A stretch of 27,547 bases of DNA from assembly GCA_041481485.1 (NCBI GenBank), contig JBGPBY010000020.1, positions 1 to 27,547 of the forward strand, written 5' to 3'. The stretch comes from JBGPBY01 sp041481485. GTDB taxonomy: Bacteria > Acidobacteriota > Terriglobia > 20CM-2-55-15. Shown here piece after piece: positions 15,250 through 24,959 of the stretch (position 1 is the stretch's first letter; every line of letters starts with the position of its first letter). Under the pieces are notes generated by a model. That model was given only the letters and a program-made list of their open reading frames with translations. It was not told the DNA's origin and made no database searches. Position numbers and translations under genes: made by a program.

Positions 15250-18000
15250 TCAACTCAGGCGATCGCGGGCTTTAGCCTTTGCACGGGCCAGAGGAGATTC
15301 GACGGCCTGCGGCGGCGCTGTCTCAATAGTGGACGGCTCCTTTGACTGCGTCTCCGTTTGAACTGCAATCTTTCGACGCACTCTTCTGAATTTGGGAATT
15401 CGCAGCGAACCCAGCCATGCGTCGGCCGCGGTGAAAAAGTACAGCCGGCGTGCTGCGATTTCGGTCAAATGCAGCATCAGGAGCAACAGTGCCAGAGGAA
15501 TTACCAGATCGCGCAGTTGCCGGCGCCGCAGCAAGCTGGGGTTGAACATGCCGTTCCATGAGGTGCGCTCCATGCCCCCGGTGATTCGTGCCAGATCCAC
15601 TAGTGTTTTTCTTCCCGCGTCGGGATCCAACTGCGGTTCGTATTCCGGTGAATACGGCAACATCAGCGGTGCGAGCGGAAGAAAGCGGCCTTGTCCCAAA
15701 TCCACGGCGCCGACATAGACGCCGGACTTTTGGATGGGAAATCGTCCTTCAAGCGTGTTTTCGCCCGTCCATACCAGATTCAGCCATTTCGAAGCGGGGT
15801 TGATCTCGCTACCGGGCGGCACAATCGCTGCGGATGCGGTTCGGATTTCGTCGGTCCCACCTCGCTTGCGTTCCGGGTCCAGTTCGACGTGAATGATGCC
15901 TTCTCCGCCTTTCCGTTCGATGGTGGCACGGACGCCCTGCGGGGGATCCCCTCCGAGCAGCCATCGCCCGAGGCCCGTCGCAAACGATCCGAATTCTTTC
16001 CAACGATTCAGGCGTCCCGAATACTTACCATCGACTTCCAGCGTCAGTGCGCCGATGCGTCCCAATCCGCGATGCCAGAATGCCAACAATGGCGCGTGAT
16101 AATCGTCTTCGCTCACCACGGCCATGGTTGCGCCCGGCCGCAGGTATGAAAGATTGTAACCATCGACTTCCGGAAATTTTGACGATGGCAGATCGCCGAG
16201 GAGCACCATGTCTTCCAGGGTACGCGACGGCGTCGGCTGATCGACAAAGCTGGAGCGTGCGACGGTGATCGCTTCTTCCGCAAACACCCGGGGCAAATCC
16301 TCGACGTTATCCGAAAAATAAATGCGTCCGTTGCCTCGCCTGGCGACATCCTTCAGGAATTCGGCATCCTGATCGGATTCCTTTCCCATTCCGATCACGC
16401 TGACCGTAATGCCCAGGGGCGTAATCGTGTCCAAAAGGTGCTTATAGTCTCCGGGCTCTTCGGCGTCGGCCGCGTCGGCGAACAGCACAATATGGCGTGT
16501 TCCTTTGTCGGATTGCTGAACCATGTCTGCGGCATTGACTAACGCCGTATATACAAAGATTCCGCCGCCCATCGAACGTATCGTCCGTGTTCTGGCGCAA
16601 ATGGTCTCGGTATCTTCCGCTGCACCGAGTGGGCTGATGACGTGCGGAGCGCTGTCTATGGCGATCACGCCGACCTCGTCGTATGGGCCGAGAGTTTCAA
16701 TCGCGGCGCACGTTCCGAGGTTCGCCAAATCCATCTTCGTTCGGCCTTCTCCCGCAGGCATCGCCATGCTGCCGGACCGATCCAGCGCAACGACCATGGC
16801 CAAAGACAGCTTGCGATGTTCGTTTTTGACCTCCATCGAAACCGGAAGATAGGGATCCATCACAGACTTGAAGTAACCGCCCATACCAAAGGATCCACCG
16901 CCGCCGGTCAATAACACACCGCCCCCAAGATCCGTCGCAAATCGAGAAAGCGCGCCGAGGGCCAGAGGTCCTGCCGCTCCGGCCGGAACATTCTCAAGGA
17001 TGACGGCACGAAACGGAGTGTAGCCGGCCAAATCGTGAGGCAGAGATCGCGGAGTAATTGTCTTCACATTCAATTTGCCGGCGCCCAGAGCACGGCTGAG
17101 GTTGTCAGCTTCGCCCGACGCATTGGCGATCAGAATGGTCGCCGGCGCCTCAACCCGAATCGCAGCAGTTCCGCGATTGTTTTCCGGCACACGATCATCG
17201 GGCGTCAGAAGTTTCAGCTCGTATCGTGCGATTCCAGGGTGATCGATCATGTCTCGGAACGTCAGTTGTGTCGGCCCTGGACTGAATGTCCGCTTGGAAC
17301 GCGCGATCTCGACGCCGTCGCGCGACAAAACGGCTTCAGCATCAATCGTGCGGTCGCTGCGAACCCACGCGGAGAACTGAAATGGCTCGCGTTCGTCGAT
17401 GTTGCCCGGAAGATCCAGAGATTCGACCGCGGCGTCCGCGGCTTCGCCACGTCCAAAGAATCGATAATCCACCGGAATGCCACGATCTGCGGCTTCGTGC
17501 GCTGCAGCCTGCACCGGCGCGCCGTTTGCTTCGCCATCCGTAAGCACAATAATCCGGCCCGGCCGGGTTCGCGGAATCAGGCTCGACGCAAGACTGATGG
17601 CGCTCGCGAGATCGCTGCCGTCCGCATCGACTTCCTGCACGAACGCAGCAGTATGCGCAAACTCCTCGGGCAATCTCTCGATGCGGGCTTCCCTTCCATA
17701 CGACACAATGCCCACTCGATCTCCGGCGGCCCTCCGCTTCTCGAGCAGACTCACGATCTCCAGTTCACGATTGCGGCCGTCCGAAGGCATGGAACGGGAA
17801 AGATCGGCGACAACGATGACATCCACGCCTTTGCCGCCCAGAGATGCCAGCGGCATTGCCGCCAGAAGTGCGAATATCGCGAGAATTACAACTCGGGTCA
17901 CGCCTCCGGTACCGGCAACGCGTCCGCGCCAGAAGTAAAGAAACAACAGCGGAGCCAGCAACAGCAGAAGTTCAGGGTATTGCAAATAAAAGTTACCCAT
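15250..18000 (-). CDS. Membrane protein with two VWA domains and an amidotransferase-like segment
   Basis: The product has 916 residues. Two N-terminal membrane helices (about 8-23, 34-53) are followed by VWA domain 1 (about 58-185, MIDAS DLSRS at 66-70, LTDGEANG at 153-160). Then comes a beta-sandwich linker and a class I glutamine-amidotransferase-like segment (about 285-395, GGVLLTGGGGSFGMGGY at 360-376) without a visible catalytic Cys. VWA domain 2 is at about 398-575 (MIDAS DRSGS at 407-411, FADAADAEE at 508-516). The amidotransferase-like part appears to resume at about 610-690 (RGLGRIGALTLEVDGKYSGR). A C-terminal membrane helix (about 831-848) and a basic cytosolic tail follow. Both MIDAS motifs look complete, so metal-dependent ligand binding is likely. 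GGAGCAGG precedes ATG 18000, which overlaps the previous gene by eight bases. It is the last gene of the operon. Confidence 0.9.
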   Translation of the reverse strand: MGNFYLQYPELLLLLAPLLFLYFWRGRVAGTGGVTRVVILAIFALLAAMPLASLGGKGVDVIVVADLSRSMPSDGRNRELEIVSLLEKRRAAGDRVGIVSYGREARIERLPEEFAHTAAFVQEVDADGSDLASAISLASSLIPRTRPGRIIVLTDGEANGAPVQAAAHEAADRGIPVDYRFFGRGEAADAAVESLDLPGNIDEREPFQFSAWVRSDRTIDAEAVLSRDGVEIARSKRTFSPGPTQLTFRDMIDHPGIARYELKLLTPDDRVPENNRGTAAIRVEAPATILIANASGEADNLSRALGAGKLNVKTITPRSLPHDLAGYTPFRAVILENVPAGAAGPLALGALSRFATDLGGGVLLTGGGGSFGMGGYFKSVMDPYLPVSMEVKNEHRKLSLAMVVALDRSGSMAMPAGEGRTKMDLANLGTCAAIETLGPYDEVGVIAIDSAPHVISPLGAAEDTETICARTRTIRSMGGGIFVYTALVNAADMVQQSDKGTRHIVLFADAADAEEPGDYKHLLDTITPLGITVSVIGMGKESDQDAEFLKDVARRGNGRIYFSDNVEDLPRVFAEEAITVARSSFVDQPTPSRTLEDMVLLGDLPSSKFPEVDGYNLSYLRPGATMAVVSEDDYHAPLLAFWHRGLGRIGALTLEVDGKYSGRLNRWKEFGSFATGLGRWLLGGDPPQGVRATIERKGGEGIIHVELDPERKRGGTDEIRTASAAIVPPGSEINPASKWLNLVWTGENTLEGRFPIQKSGVYVGAVDLGQGRFLPLAPLMLPYSPEYEPQLDPDAGRKTLVDLARITGGMERTSWNGMFNPSLLRRRQLRDLVIPLALLLLMLHLTEIAARRLYFFTAADAWLGSLRIPKFRRVRRKIAVQTETQSKEPSTIETAPPQAVESPLARAKAKARDRLS

Positions 18001-19819
18001 GTGCCTGCTCCGGTTTGCGGTAACGCGGCGTGAAGCGATACCAGTTCAGCGCTATTGCGGCCAGCGCGAGAACCACCAGCGCCCAGAATAACGGATCGGT
18101 TTCCGGACCGGATTCGGCGCGCATGGCGCCGGACGAGTTCTCGAACTTGCCCGTCTCGCGGGTGCTTCTGCTGCGGAGATCCGACTCCTGTTCGTCAAAG
18201 AAATTGACGCCCAACTCGTATAGAACATCATCGCCTTCCATGACCTGCAGCAGTCCGCCGGACGCGGGAGCGGCAAATTCGAGTGAAGAGCCGGAAGGCA
18301 GCGGATGTTCGATTCCGCTGCAACGGATTCGCAGAGGCGCCTTTGGTTCGCGTCCAAGGCGAATGCGAATCCATTCCCCGATGCGGTAGTTCCAGCGCTC
18401 CGGCCCAGGCAGACCTTGGCGGCGCATTTCGACCAGATTGGAAATAAGAATCGGCCAGTCGGGAGCCCGAATCAAATTCGTTCGATCCAGATCAATGTTG
18501 AACAAAATTCCGGATTCCGGACGCGCTCCAACCCACGCGATCAACGGCTGGCCGCCGGCAGAAACCAGAGGATGAACTTGCGGGGCCAGCGGCACAGCTC
18601 CGGTCCAAACGACGCCGGCCAGCGTGACGCCTTCGAGCAGCGCATCACGTTTTTCCGATACAAATGGGCCGATGAAATCCTGCGCTTCTCCTGCACGCGC
18701 AAGCGTTGCCGGAGGCGCACCGAAACCGACACGCCAGACACCTGGAGTCGGCGGAGCGTCCAATTCCGCAGACTTCACAAAAGAAAGTTGGCCGTGTTCG
18801 GCGAGCGTTGCGCCGGAAACCGCGGACAGCGCTTTGGAAAGAGCTTCCTTTCCACGTCCCATGGGCAAGTGATTTTCAACCCCGACTTCCTGAAGACGAG
18901 GTTCAACGAGTACAACCTCGTTGTCTCGCCGAAGGGAATCGTTCGATAGCGTTGCTGTGACTGCAGGAAGGCCCGGTGCCAGCGGAAGATTTAACGGCGT
19001 GATTCCCGGTGCGAAAACAATATTCTGCGACACAATCTCCCGGCCATTGGCGTTCAACGTCAATTGACGCTGAGCCGGCGAATCGGAATAGTTTGCCACC
19101 GTCAGCGAAATTGTTCCCTTACCTTCTCGAGGAGAAACCGTTCGCTGAGCGGCAATGATACCGGCATTGGCGAGCGGCTTCCCCGCTGCGTCCCAGACAA
19201 TTCCCTCGATGGACTTCGAGGCATCTTCTTTTGAGGCATCCGGCGGTGAATCGCTGAGCACCATCAAACGCCCGTTGGTTCCGGCGAGCTCGCGAGCCAA
19301 CCGCAGCCCTGCAGACACGGAATGATGCGGCGCATCCGGTTTCCATTTGTCGAGCGCCGGCCGAAGGTCGATGACTCTCGCCGCGGGACCCAATAGAACG
19401 GAAGGCCGTTCACCGCTGAGCACCAGCGTTACGCGGGCAGTGGCTCCGAGATTCCCAGCCTCCTGCAGCACCCGGCGAACCGAGCGGTCGCGGGGAGATT
19501 CACCGGCAGAATCGATCGCTCCCATCGACGCAGAATCGTCGAGAAGCGCAACAAGATGCGTATTCGCTGTATTCGGACGCACGCGCGCACCGGAGAGTAT
19601 AAGGGCCAAAGCCAGAGCGGCAAGACACTCGAGAATGAGACTTGCAGTAATGGGAAGCCGGGATACCTTCCCTCCGCCTTCCGGCGTTTGGGGTGCTCTT
19701 TGCCACAAAAAAAGACCGGCCGCCGGCCGCGGAGGAAATCTCCGGCGAAAGAGATGAATTGCCACGATCGCCGGTATAGCCAGAAGAGCAATAAGTCCGA
19801 GCGGCGTGGTGAAGATCAT
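17993..19819 (-). CDS. BatA-type VWA membrane protein
   Basis: The product has 608 residues. The N-terminus (TTPLGLIALLAIPAIVAIHLF, then RRRFPPR) is the BatA or aerotolerance-regulator N-terminal membrane domain, with a second helix at about 57-77. A VWA domain follows, with MIDAS DDSAS at 94-98 and LMVLSDSP near 180; the third motif is less clear. The middle contains beta-sandwich segments, and a C-terminal helix lies at about 575-594 (FWALVVLALAAIALNWY). Known relatives work with MoxR ATPases in the membrane of Bacteroides and others. It overlaps the DUF58 gene by four bases (ATGA), and GGAG precedes ATG 19819. It resembles the downstream VWA protein in layout, suggesting an old duplication. 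Confidence 0.9.
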   Translation of the reverse strand: MIFTTPLGLIALLAIPAIVAIHLFRRRFPPRPAAGLFLWQRAPQTPEGGGKVSRLPITASLILECLAALALALILSGARVRPNTANTHLVALLDDSASMGAIDSAGESPRDRSVRRVLQEAGNLGATARVTLVLSGERPSVLLGPAARVIDLRPALDKWKPDAPHHSVSAGLRLARELAGTNGRLMVLSDSPPDASKEDASKSIEGIVWDAAGKPLANAGIIAAQRTVSPREGKGTISLTVANYSDSPAQRQLTLNANGREIVSQNIVFAPGITPLNLPLAPGLPAVTATLSNDSLRRDNEVVLVEPRLQEVGVENHLPMGRGKEALSKALSAVSGATLAEHGQLSFVKSAELDAPPTPGVWRVGFGAPPATLARAGEAQDFIGPFVSEKRDALLEGVTLAGVVWTGAVPLAPQVHPLVSAGGQPLIAWVGARPESGILFNIDLDRTNLIRAPDWPILISNLVEMRRQGLPGPERWNYRIGEWIRIRLGREPKAPLRIRCSGIEHPLPSGSSLEFAAPASGGLLQVMEGDDVLYELGVNFFDEQESDLRSRSTRETGKFENSSGAMRAESGPETDPLFWALVVLALAAIALNWYRFTPRYRKPEQAHG

Positions 19820-20658
19820 GTCGGCTCCAACACCCCTGCAGAGGCGAGCGCATGCGCCATTTCACGGATCGGCGTTCCGGCAATGACGTGTGCAAAATGA
19901 GCGCCGGAACGGCGCGCGGCCGTCGAAAGGCCGGATCGAAGCCTGTTGAATCGCGCGCGATAGTCCTTTGCGGCTTTCGCATCGATCACCAGATCCAGTT
20001 CTCCGCGTCCTTCGACATCAATCAGACGGCGTCCTCCTTCAACAATCGGTTCGACTTCTTCGCGCAGCGTCAGTTGGATAATCGCCAGCCACGCACCACC
20101 CAACGCCAGCTTTCCAATTAAAACGTCTGCGTCATGAGGGAACAGGAAGTCACTGACAATGACGCGCAACGATCCGCGGCGCAGAGGCACACGCGATTCT
20201 TCCAGAGCGGAGTGGGCGGAGATGCAATCCAGATAGTTTTCGATGTCTTCGGCGCGGTGAATCGGCGCGGGCTCTGAATCGGAAGTGATGATTCGTGCGC
20301 TCGCTTCTACCGAAACTGAGGTGCACGCGAGCAGGGCTGCGATCTGTCCAAAGGCCCGCGCCTTCTCCGAAGTGACCGACATGGACCGGCTGACATCAAA
20401 CACGAGATCGACACGCGTGGCGACTTCCTCTCGATACAGGCGCACCGCCAGAACTTCCGAACGGGCATATGCCGCCCAATCCACATGGCGCAGGTCGTCT
20501 CCTGGCGCGTATTGGCGATACTCCTGAAACTCCAGAGAACTTCCCGTGCCCGATCCCAGTCTCTCTCCGAGCCGGCCTCCGATTGGCGATCGTGGCATGG
20601 CCAGGCGAAATGCGGCCGCGACGGGTTGAACCGCACGCCAGTCAATTTGCGGCTTCAT
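19816..20658 (-). CDS. DUF58 protein with VWA-like fold
   Basis: From ATG 20658 the product has 280 residues, the usual size for short DUF58 proteins. The family motif is at 46-61 (EYRQYAPGDDLRHVDW), preceded by GSGTGSSLEF. A MIDAS-like DVSRSMS (88-94) opens the VWA-like part, and a strand LRVIVSDFLFP lies near 165. There are no membrane helices. DUF58 proteins are encoded next to MoxR ATPases in most phyla and are thought to be their clients or adaptors. The frame extends to a TTG at 20682, but ATG 20658 is chosen for its GGAG and for starting right at the conserved region. It overlaps the permease gene by 17 bases. Confidence 0.93.
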   Translation of the reverse strand: MKPQIDWRAVQPVAAAFRLAMPRSPIGGRLGERLGSGTGSSLEFQEYRQYAPGDDLRHVDWAAYARSEVLAVRLYREEVATRVDLVFDVSRSMSVTSEKARAFGQIAALLACTSVSVEASARIITSDSEPAPIHRAEDIENYLDCISAHSALEESRVPLRRGSLRVIVSDFLFPHDADVLIGKLALGGAWLAIIQLTLREEVEPIVEGGRRLIDVEGRGELDLVIDAKAAKDYRARFNRLRSGLSTAARRSGAHFAHVIAGTPIREMAHALASAGVLEPT

Positions 20659-22222
20659 TGGCAGGCAGCTCCCGTCTTCCAATACTGATCAGGCCAAGAT
20701 AAAAAATGAAGCCCGCGGCGCACAATCCCATCGCCAGGAAGTGCCAGCTTGTAGTGTTATCCCAGTTCGAAAGTGTGCGGAATGGATTGAGCACGTGACG
20801 CGAGGAATAGAGGCCGCCAAAATCACCTGTCGCGAGGTAGACGATAAAGTCCGGCAATAACGCAGCAACCGTCACAAGTAAGACGACGGCAATGCGCCGA
20901 TGTATCGGCTTGAATCTCCCGGGTTTGAGAATTTGCATCAGAATGACCGGCAACCCGGTATAAAAGCAGATGTAACCGCAAATCGCGACAAGCCAGTTGA
21001 ATTCCATGCTCGCGCTGGACAGGTATGTCAGGCCGATGCCAAACAGCAGCGCCATTTGCATCAAAACATAAATCGCACCGCGAGCCGCACCAGGACGAAA
21101 GACCCACAAATATTTTCTCCATCCGGCTGCGGCTTGAATCTGATGCCGGATTCGCCGCGAAGGAATCATTTCTTCGGTAACGGAAAATATGGCCACCACC
21201 GCCAGATGAATTCCGCCCAGCACGCCAAGCAGATCAGCAGCATCGCTCAAACTTCGGGTTCCAGATGGAGTCAGGCCGGCCGGGTAACTGGTTCCATATG
21301 GAGTCGCGCCGTACGCCGTATAAATCGACCCAGCGATAATCAGGAGGAACTGCAGCAGGAATCCGATGCGCAAGGCAGTGGACCGGTCTTCAGCGGGCTG
21401 TAGGAGGCGGTTCTCGGCAAGCAGGATCAGATTCGTAATACTGACCAGGAAGAAGGACCCGTATCCAGCCAGGGTCCACCACAGTTCCGACCCGGTGAGA
21501 CGGGAAAACGGGAAAAGAAATGAGAGGGGACCCATACCCATTCGCGGACCGTAAAACGCGCCGCGGCTCAGGATGAATCCGAGACTACCCGTACCAAAGA
21601 TGAACAGTAGGAAAAGAATCATGGCGCCGAAAATCAATGAGGAGACGGCACGCGATCTTGAGAGACTCGACAGAAACAACGCAGCCGCACAAGCCCACAG
21701 CGACATGAGAAAGAGAGTCGACAGAGACAAGGCAATTGTCAGGAAATCGATGCCGCCCAGAACAAAACTCATCGCAATAAATGGAGCGAGGGCGGCAAAG
21801 AGCGTCAGGAGTTTTACGGCCTGAGCCATGAGCTTACCGATGACGATGCGGCGTGCAGACATCGTCGTGACGGTGACGAGGTCGAGCGTGCGCTCCATAC
21901 GTTCGTTTCGAAGGGCGTTGAATGCTCCCAATGGCGACACAATCAGACCCACGATCAACAGACAGCTCGTAAGCGATGCAAACACTGTTCCGCCGGAATC
22001 CCCGACGTTGCTCGACGCAGTAATGACGGTGGCGAAAGCAACGAGAAGTCCCACAATCACGCTCAGCGTCAGCGAATAGTTGAATTCGCGGCCCTGCACC
22101 ATCTGCCGCACTTCCTTGACGACGATTGGACTGAGCAGGTCGCTCAGCCGGTCCAGCCGGCTTTCTGCCACTTCACTGGCCGTTGCGGTCTCAATTTGCG
22201 TCGGTGCTGCCTTCGCTGTCAT
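20642..22222 (-). CDS. ABC-2-type transporter permease
   Basis: The product has 526 residues with about twelve hydrophobic segments. The N-terminal half has the ABC-2 or Nod-type pattern: an amphipathic start with SPIVVKEVRQMVQGREF (about 31-47), helix 1 at about 53-70, and the loop RNERMERTLDLVTVTTMSAR (about 105-124), the usual 'E...G...l.l.t.. s...iv.gK' coupling region, followed by VIGKLMAQAV. The second half (from about 290) has further helices and is longer than a basic six-helix permease. With the ATPase gene (four-base overlap, ATGA) it would form an exporter; the substrate is not deducible. GldF and other ABC-2 proteins of gliding and export systems are comparable in type only. Confidence 0.92.
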   Translation of the reverse strand: MTAKAAPTQIETATASEVAESRLDRLSDLLSPIVVKEVRQMVQGREFNYSLTLSVIVGLLVAFATVITASSNVGDSGGTVFASLTSCLLIVGLIVSPLGAFNALRNERMERTLDLVTVTTMSARRIVIGKLMAQAVKLLTLFAALAPFIAMSFVLGGIDFLTIALSLSTLFLMSLWACAAALFLSSLSRSRAVSSLIFGAMILFLLFIFGTGSLGFILSRGAFYGPRMGMGPLSFLFPFSRLTGSELWWTLAGYGSFFLVSITNLILLAENRLLQPAEDRSTALRIGFLLQFLLIIAGSIYTAYGATPYGTSYPAGLTPSGTRSLSDAADLLGVLGGIHLAVVAIFSVTEEMIPSRRIRHQIQAAAGWRKYLWVFRPGAARGAIYVLMQMALLFGIGLTYLSSASMEFNWLVAICGYICFYTGLPVILMQILKPGRFKPIHRRIAVVLLVTVAALLPDFIVYLATGDFGGLYSSRHVLNPFRTLSNWDNTTSWHFLAMGLCAAGFIFYLGLISIGRRELPANEAAN

Positions 22223-23163
22223 TGCACGTTACCCTGAGTGATTTTCATGAAGAGATCTTCCAGCCCGGCTTCGTGGGACGTGAATTCCAGAATGGGAAAT
22301 CCGGCCGTTACCAGACGTTGCAGCAAACCAGCCTGAGCCTCATCTTCGCCATCGAAATCCAATTCAAGCCGCAGGGGGTCGGATGACGAGCGCACTTTGA
22401 TAACATCAGGCTGCTCGTGCAGAAATCGTTCGACGGCCGAAATACCGGAAGCTACCCGCAGCGACAACGTTCGATGTCGGCGCATGCCGCGCATGATGTC
22501 CTGCACTGTACCGGTCGCGAGAATCTTTCCCTTTTCGATGACGGCAACACCGTCGCACATTTCGGCCAGTTCCGTCAGGATATGTGAGCTCAACAATATG
22601 GTCTTGCCGTCGGCGGCGAGCTCTCGAATCAGAGTTCGGAATTCGATGCGCGCCCGTGGATCGAGATTTGCGGCCGGCTCGTCCAGAATCAGCAATTGCG
22701 GATTGTGAATGATCGCCCGGCCCAGCGCCACACGCTGCTGCAGTCCCTTTGAAAGACTGTCCACAGGCCGGTCCCGAAGGTCCCCGATTCCCATAAAACT
22801 GATGATCCCTTCGACAGCCCTCTGACGGTACGGACTCCGAATGGCGTAACTTCGCGCGAAAAAATCAAGATACTCGCTGACGGTTGTGCTGACGTAAACT
22901 CCGGCATAATCCGGCATGAATCCGGTCCGCCGGCGAGCTTCTTCCGGGTATTCCACCACCGAAAATCCACCGATGCGCGCGTCTCCCTGTTGGGGCTGAT
23001 CGAGTGTCGCCAGAATGCGCATGGTTGTGGTCTTGCCTGCGCCATTGGGACCGATGAAACCCAGGACTTGTCCTTTATCCACGCTGAAGGTGACCTGATC
23101 CACGGCTCTGAGACCACCGAACGTTCGAACAAGTGCGTCCACTTCCAGAACGGCGTTGCTCAC
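22219..23163 (-). CDS. ABC transporter ATP-binding protein
   Basis: The product has 314 residues, a full ABC ATPase of the DrrA/CcmA type. Walker A is GPNGAGKTT (38-46), the signature is LSKGLQQR (137-144), Walker B is LLILDEP (157-163), D-loop residues follow at about 167, and the switch His is at 194 (SSHILTE). The Q-loop position reads GFMPDYAGVY (81-90) without a plain Gln, as in some exporters of this branch. A C-terminal extension (about 225-314) is typical of ABC-2 exporter ATPases. The start is GTG with GGGAGG upstream; GTGA overlaps the previous stop by four bases. It is expected to power the permease encoded next. Confidence 0.96.
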   Translation of the reverse strand: MSNAVLEVDALVRTFGGLRAVDQVTFSVDKGQVLGFIGPNGAGKTTTMRILATLDQPQQGDARIGGFSVVEYPEEARRRTGFMPDYAGVYVSTTVSEYLDFFARSYAIRSPYRQRAVEGIISFMGIGDLRDRPVDSLSKGLQQRVALGRAIIHNPQLLILDEPAANLDPRARIEFRTLIRELAADGKTILLSSHILTELAEMCDGVAVIEKGKILATGTVQDIMRGMRRHRTLSLRVASGISAVERFLHEQPDVIKVRSSSDPLRLELDFDGEDEAQAGLLQRLVTAGFPILEFTSHEAGLEDLFMKITQGNVQ

Positions 23164-24959
23164 GGCCGGCCTCCCGCATAGCCGAGAATCACATGCCGGC
23201 TTCCGCGCTCTTCGACTTTTGTGCCCATGTCGATAAATGGCGAGTTCTCGAGAAAGGCAACATACATATCTTCGGTTCCACCGCCACCGGAGCTTCGGAA
23301 TTGTTCCGCGACATGGTATGGAGCCGGCACTGCCGCATCCCAGTCCCCTCCCAAATGTAATGTTCCCTGTTCACCATCGCGAAGCGGCTTGTCCAATGTG
23401 AAAGTCTTCCCTCCGTACCTGTAGAACAACTTGCTCATCGTTGCTCCCAGTCCATTGAGGACGGTGACAGTTTCGCCCGAACGATTGAATGTCAGACGTT
23501 CCCGCGCCGGACGAAACGAAATCTCCTCAAAGTTCGAAGGCGCGCGCGCACGGATAATACCGGAAGTAAATTGCTGCAGTTCGGTCAGGTCGAGCGTTTC
23601 GCGATCGCGCGAGCCTCTGCCGTCGATGCCGACCGGAAAAATTGCCATGTCCCGTGGAAAGCGGAGTCCATTTCGCGGAGCCATTCCCGCCGCATACATT
23701 GAGACAGAGGCCCTCGTTGCGGCTTGCTTCCTCGATTGATCCAGAACCGTAAACGATTCGGTCCGTTCACGGATACTCAGGCCCTCGCCCAATACGGCAT
23801 ATCCGGCGATCAGAAGGATGAACAGAATTGAAATCAGCGGCGTGGTCAGGACGAGCAGCACTTGACGTTTCTTTCGCCACAGGACCACATAGTTCACCGG
23901 GCCAATCAACACGCTGAAGACGACCAGAATTGCAAAGTACGAGCGAACTGGTAATCCGCCAACGCCCGGTATGTTCAGCCGGAATCCCCGTTCGGCAAAC
24001 GTGAGCCAGCCCAGATCGCGATTAGCTGGCAATGCAAAGGCTGAATCGAATCCGGTTTTGTGCGTCCTGGACAAAACTTCCGAAATTCCGCTGCCACTCA
24101 CATCCGATGATTTCACCGGATAGATGCGGCCCAGAAAGTATCGCAGCGGGGCTCCCAGATTGACCGTTCCTGGAATTTCCCTTGCCTCCGGAATCAGATT
24201 CGACGGATCCCCATCCACGACCATCAAATCACCGCCGCAAGCCACCCAGGTGAGAAGAGCATCTCGCTGCGCGTTTTCCAGAGCGCGCCATTGTTCCGGA
24301 CCTATAAAGACAGCGCGAAGCGATGTGAATCCCAGCCAGTCTGTCGGAAGCCTGGAGGGATCGAGCATCAGGTCCAGGCGAGGGACCGTAACGCCCCCAC
24401 TTGGAGTTGCTATTGCCCCGCCGGGTCCGAAGCGCCCCACTGGGGGAAGAGGCCTGAGCCAACTCAATGCGGTTTCCCCGTAGGGGCTTGCAGAATCGCC
24501 CACAACCAGTACAGACGATTCGTCTGCAACTCTGCCGCTCTCCAAACTCGAATAGCTGAAAACCTGCAGCGTTTTTCCGCGCTCGCGAATCTGAAATGAA
24601 AGGTTTTCGTTACTGGCAAAAACCGGAACGGAAATGGTGAATCGTTTCCGGTCGGCGCGTTTGAGGTTCAACGTCTGATGAATTTCGGCGGAACTGGAAT
24701 CGCCACTGCTCCACCATCGGGTTCCCTGGCCCAAAATTTCAATCGTACGATCGTCGCCGAGATTGGTGATATCGAAGCGGATTGGCCAATATCCTGGCGT
24801 CACACGCATGGCCCACTCGGAATCGACGGTGACTCGGAGAGCCTCCACTTCCACGGTCTTTAAGTCTCCCGCCGCCAGCAAAGGATTGGAAGCGAGGACG
24901 AGAATCCAAAGGGCAATGAACCCTGCCGCGATACCGCACTTGCGGAAACTGCAAATCAT
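23160..24959 (-). CDS. Exported membrane protein with amidotransferase-like segment
   Basis: The product has 599 residues. A signal peptide (about 9-30, GIAAGFIALWILVLASNPLL) is followed by a beta-rich domain (about 35-145), then an alpha/beta segment at about 147-255 (SSVLVVGDSASPYGETALSW; TDWLGFTSLRAVFIGPEQWR; RDALLTWVACGGDLMVVDG) that resembles the class I amidotransferase-like or DUF4350-like fold. Two helices lie at about 341-360 and 366-390, joined by a short basic loop (WRKKRQ). A large C-terminal soluble part (about 395-599) follows. With the signal peptide both large domains would be outside the cytosol. No enzyme active site is visible. It overlaps the MoxR gene by four bases and the ABC ATPase gene by four. 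Confidence 0.85.
   Translation of the reverse strand: MICSFRKCGIAAGFIALWILVLASNPLLAAGDLKTVEVEALRVTVDSEWAMRVTPGYWPIRFDITNLGDDRTIEILGQGTRWWSSGDSSSAEIHQTLNLKRADRKRFTISVPVFASNENLSFQIRERGKTLQVFSYSSLESGRVADESSVLVVGDSASPYGETALSWLRPLPPVGRFGPGGAIATPSGGVTVPRLDLMLDPSRLPTDWLGFTSLRAVFIGPEQWRALENAQRDALLTWVACGGDLMVVDGDPSNLIPEAREIPGTVNLGAPLRYFLGRIYPVKSSDVSGSGISEVLSRTHKTGFDSAFALPANRDLGWLTFAERGFRLNIPGVGGLPVRSYFAILVVFSVLIGPVNYVVLWRKKRQVLLVLTTPLISILFILLIAGYAVLGEGLSIRERTESFTVLDQSRKQAATRASVSMYAAGMAPRNGLRFPRDMAIFPVGIDGRGSRDRETLDLTELQQFTSGIIRARAPSNFEEISFRPARERLTFNRSGETVTVLNGLGATMSKLFYRYGGKTFTLDKPLRDGEQGTLHLGGDWDAAVPAPYHVAEQFRSSGGGGTEDMYVAFLENSPFIDMGTKVEERGSRHVILGYAGGRP

Noticed and set aside
17035..18033. 332-codon open frame on the plus strand
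   Set aside because: It is antisense to the large VWA gene; composition is Arg/His/Gln-rich and shows no domain.
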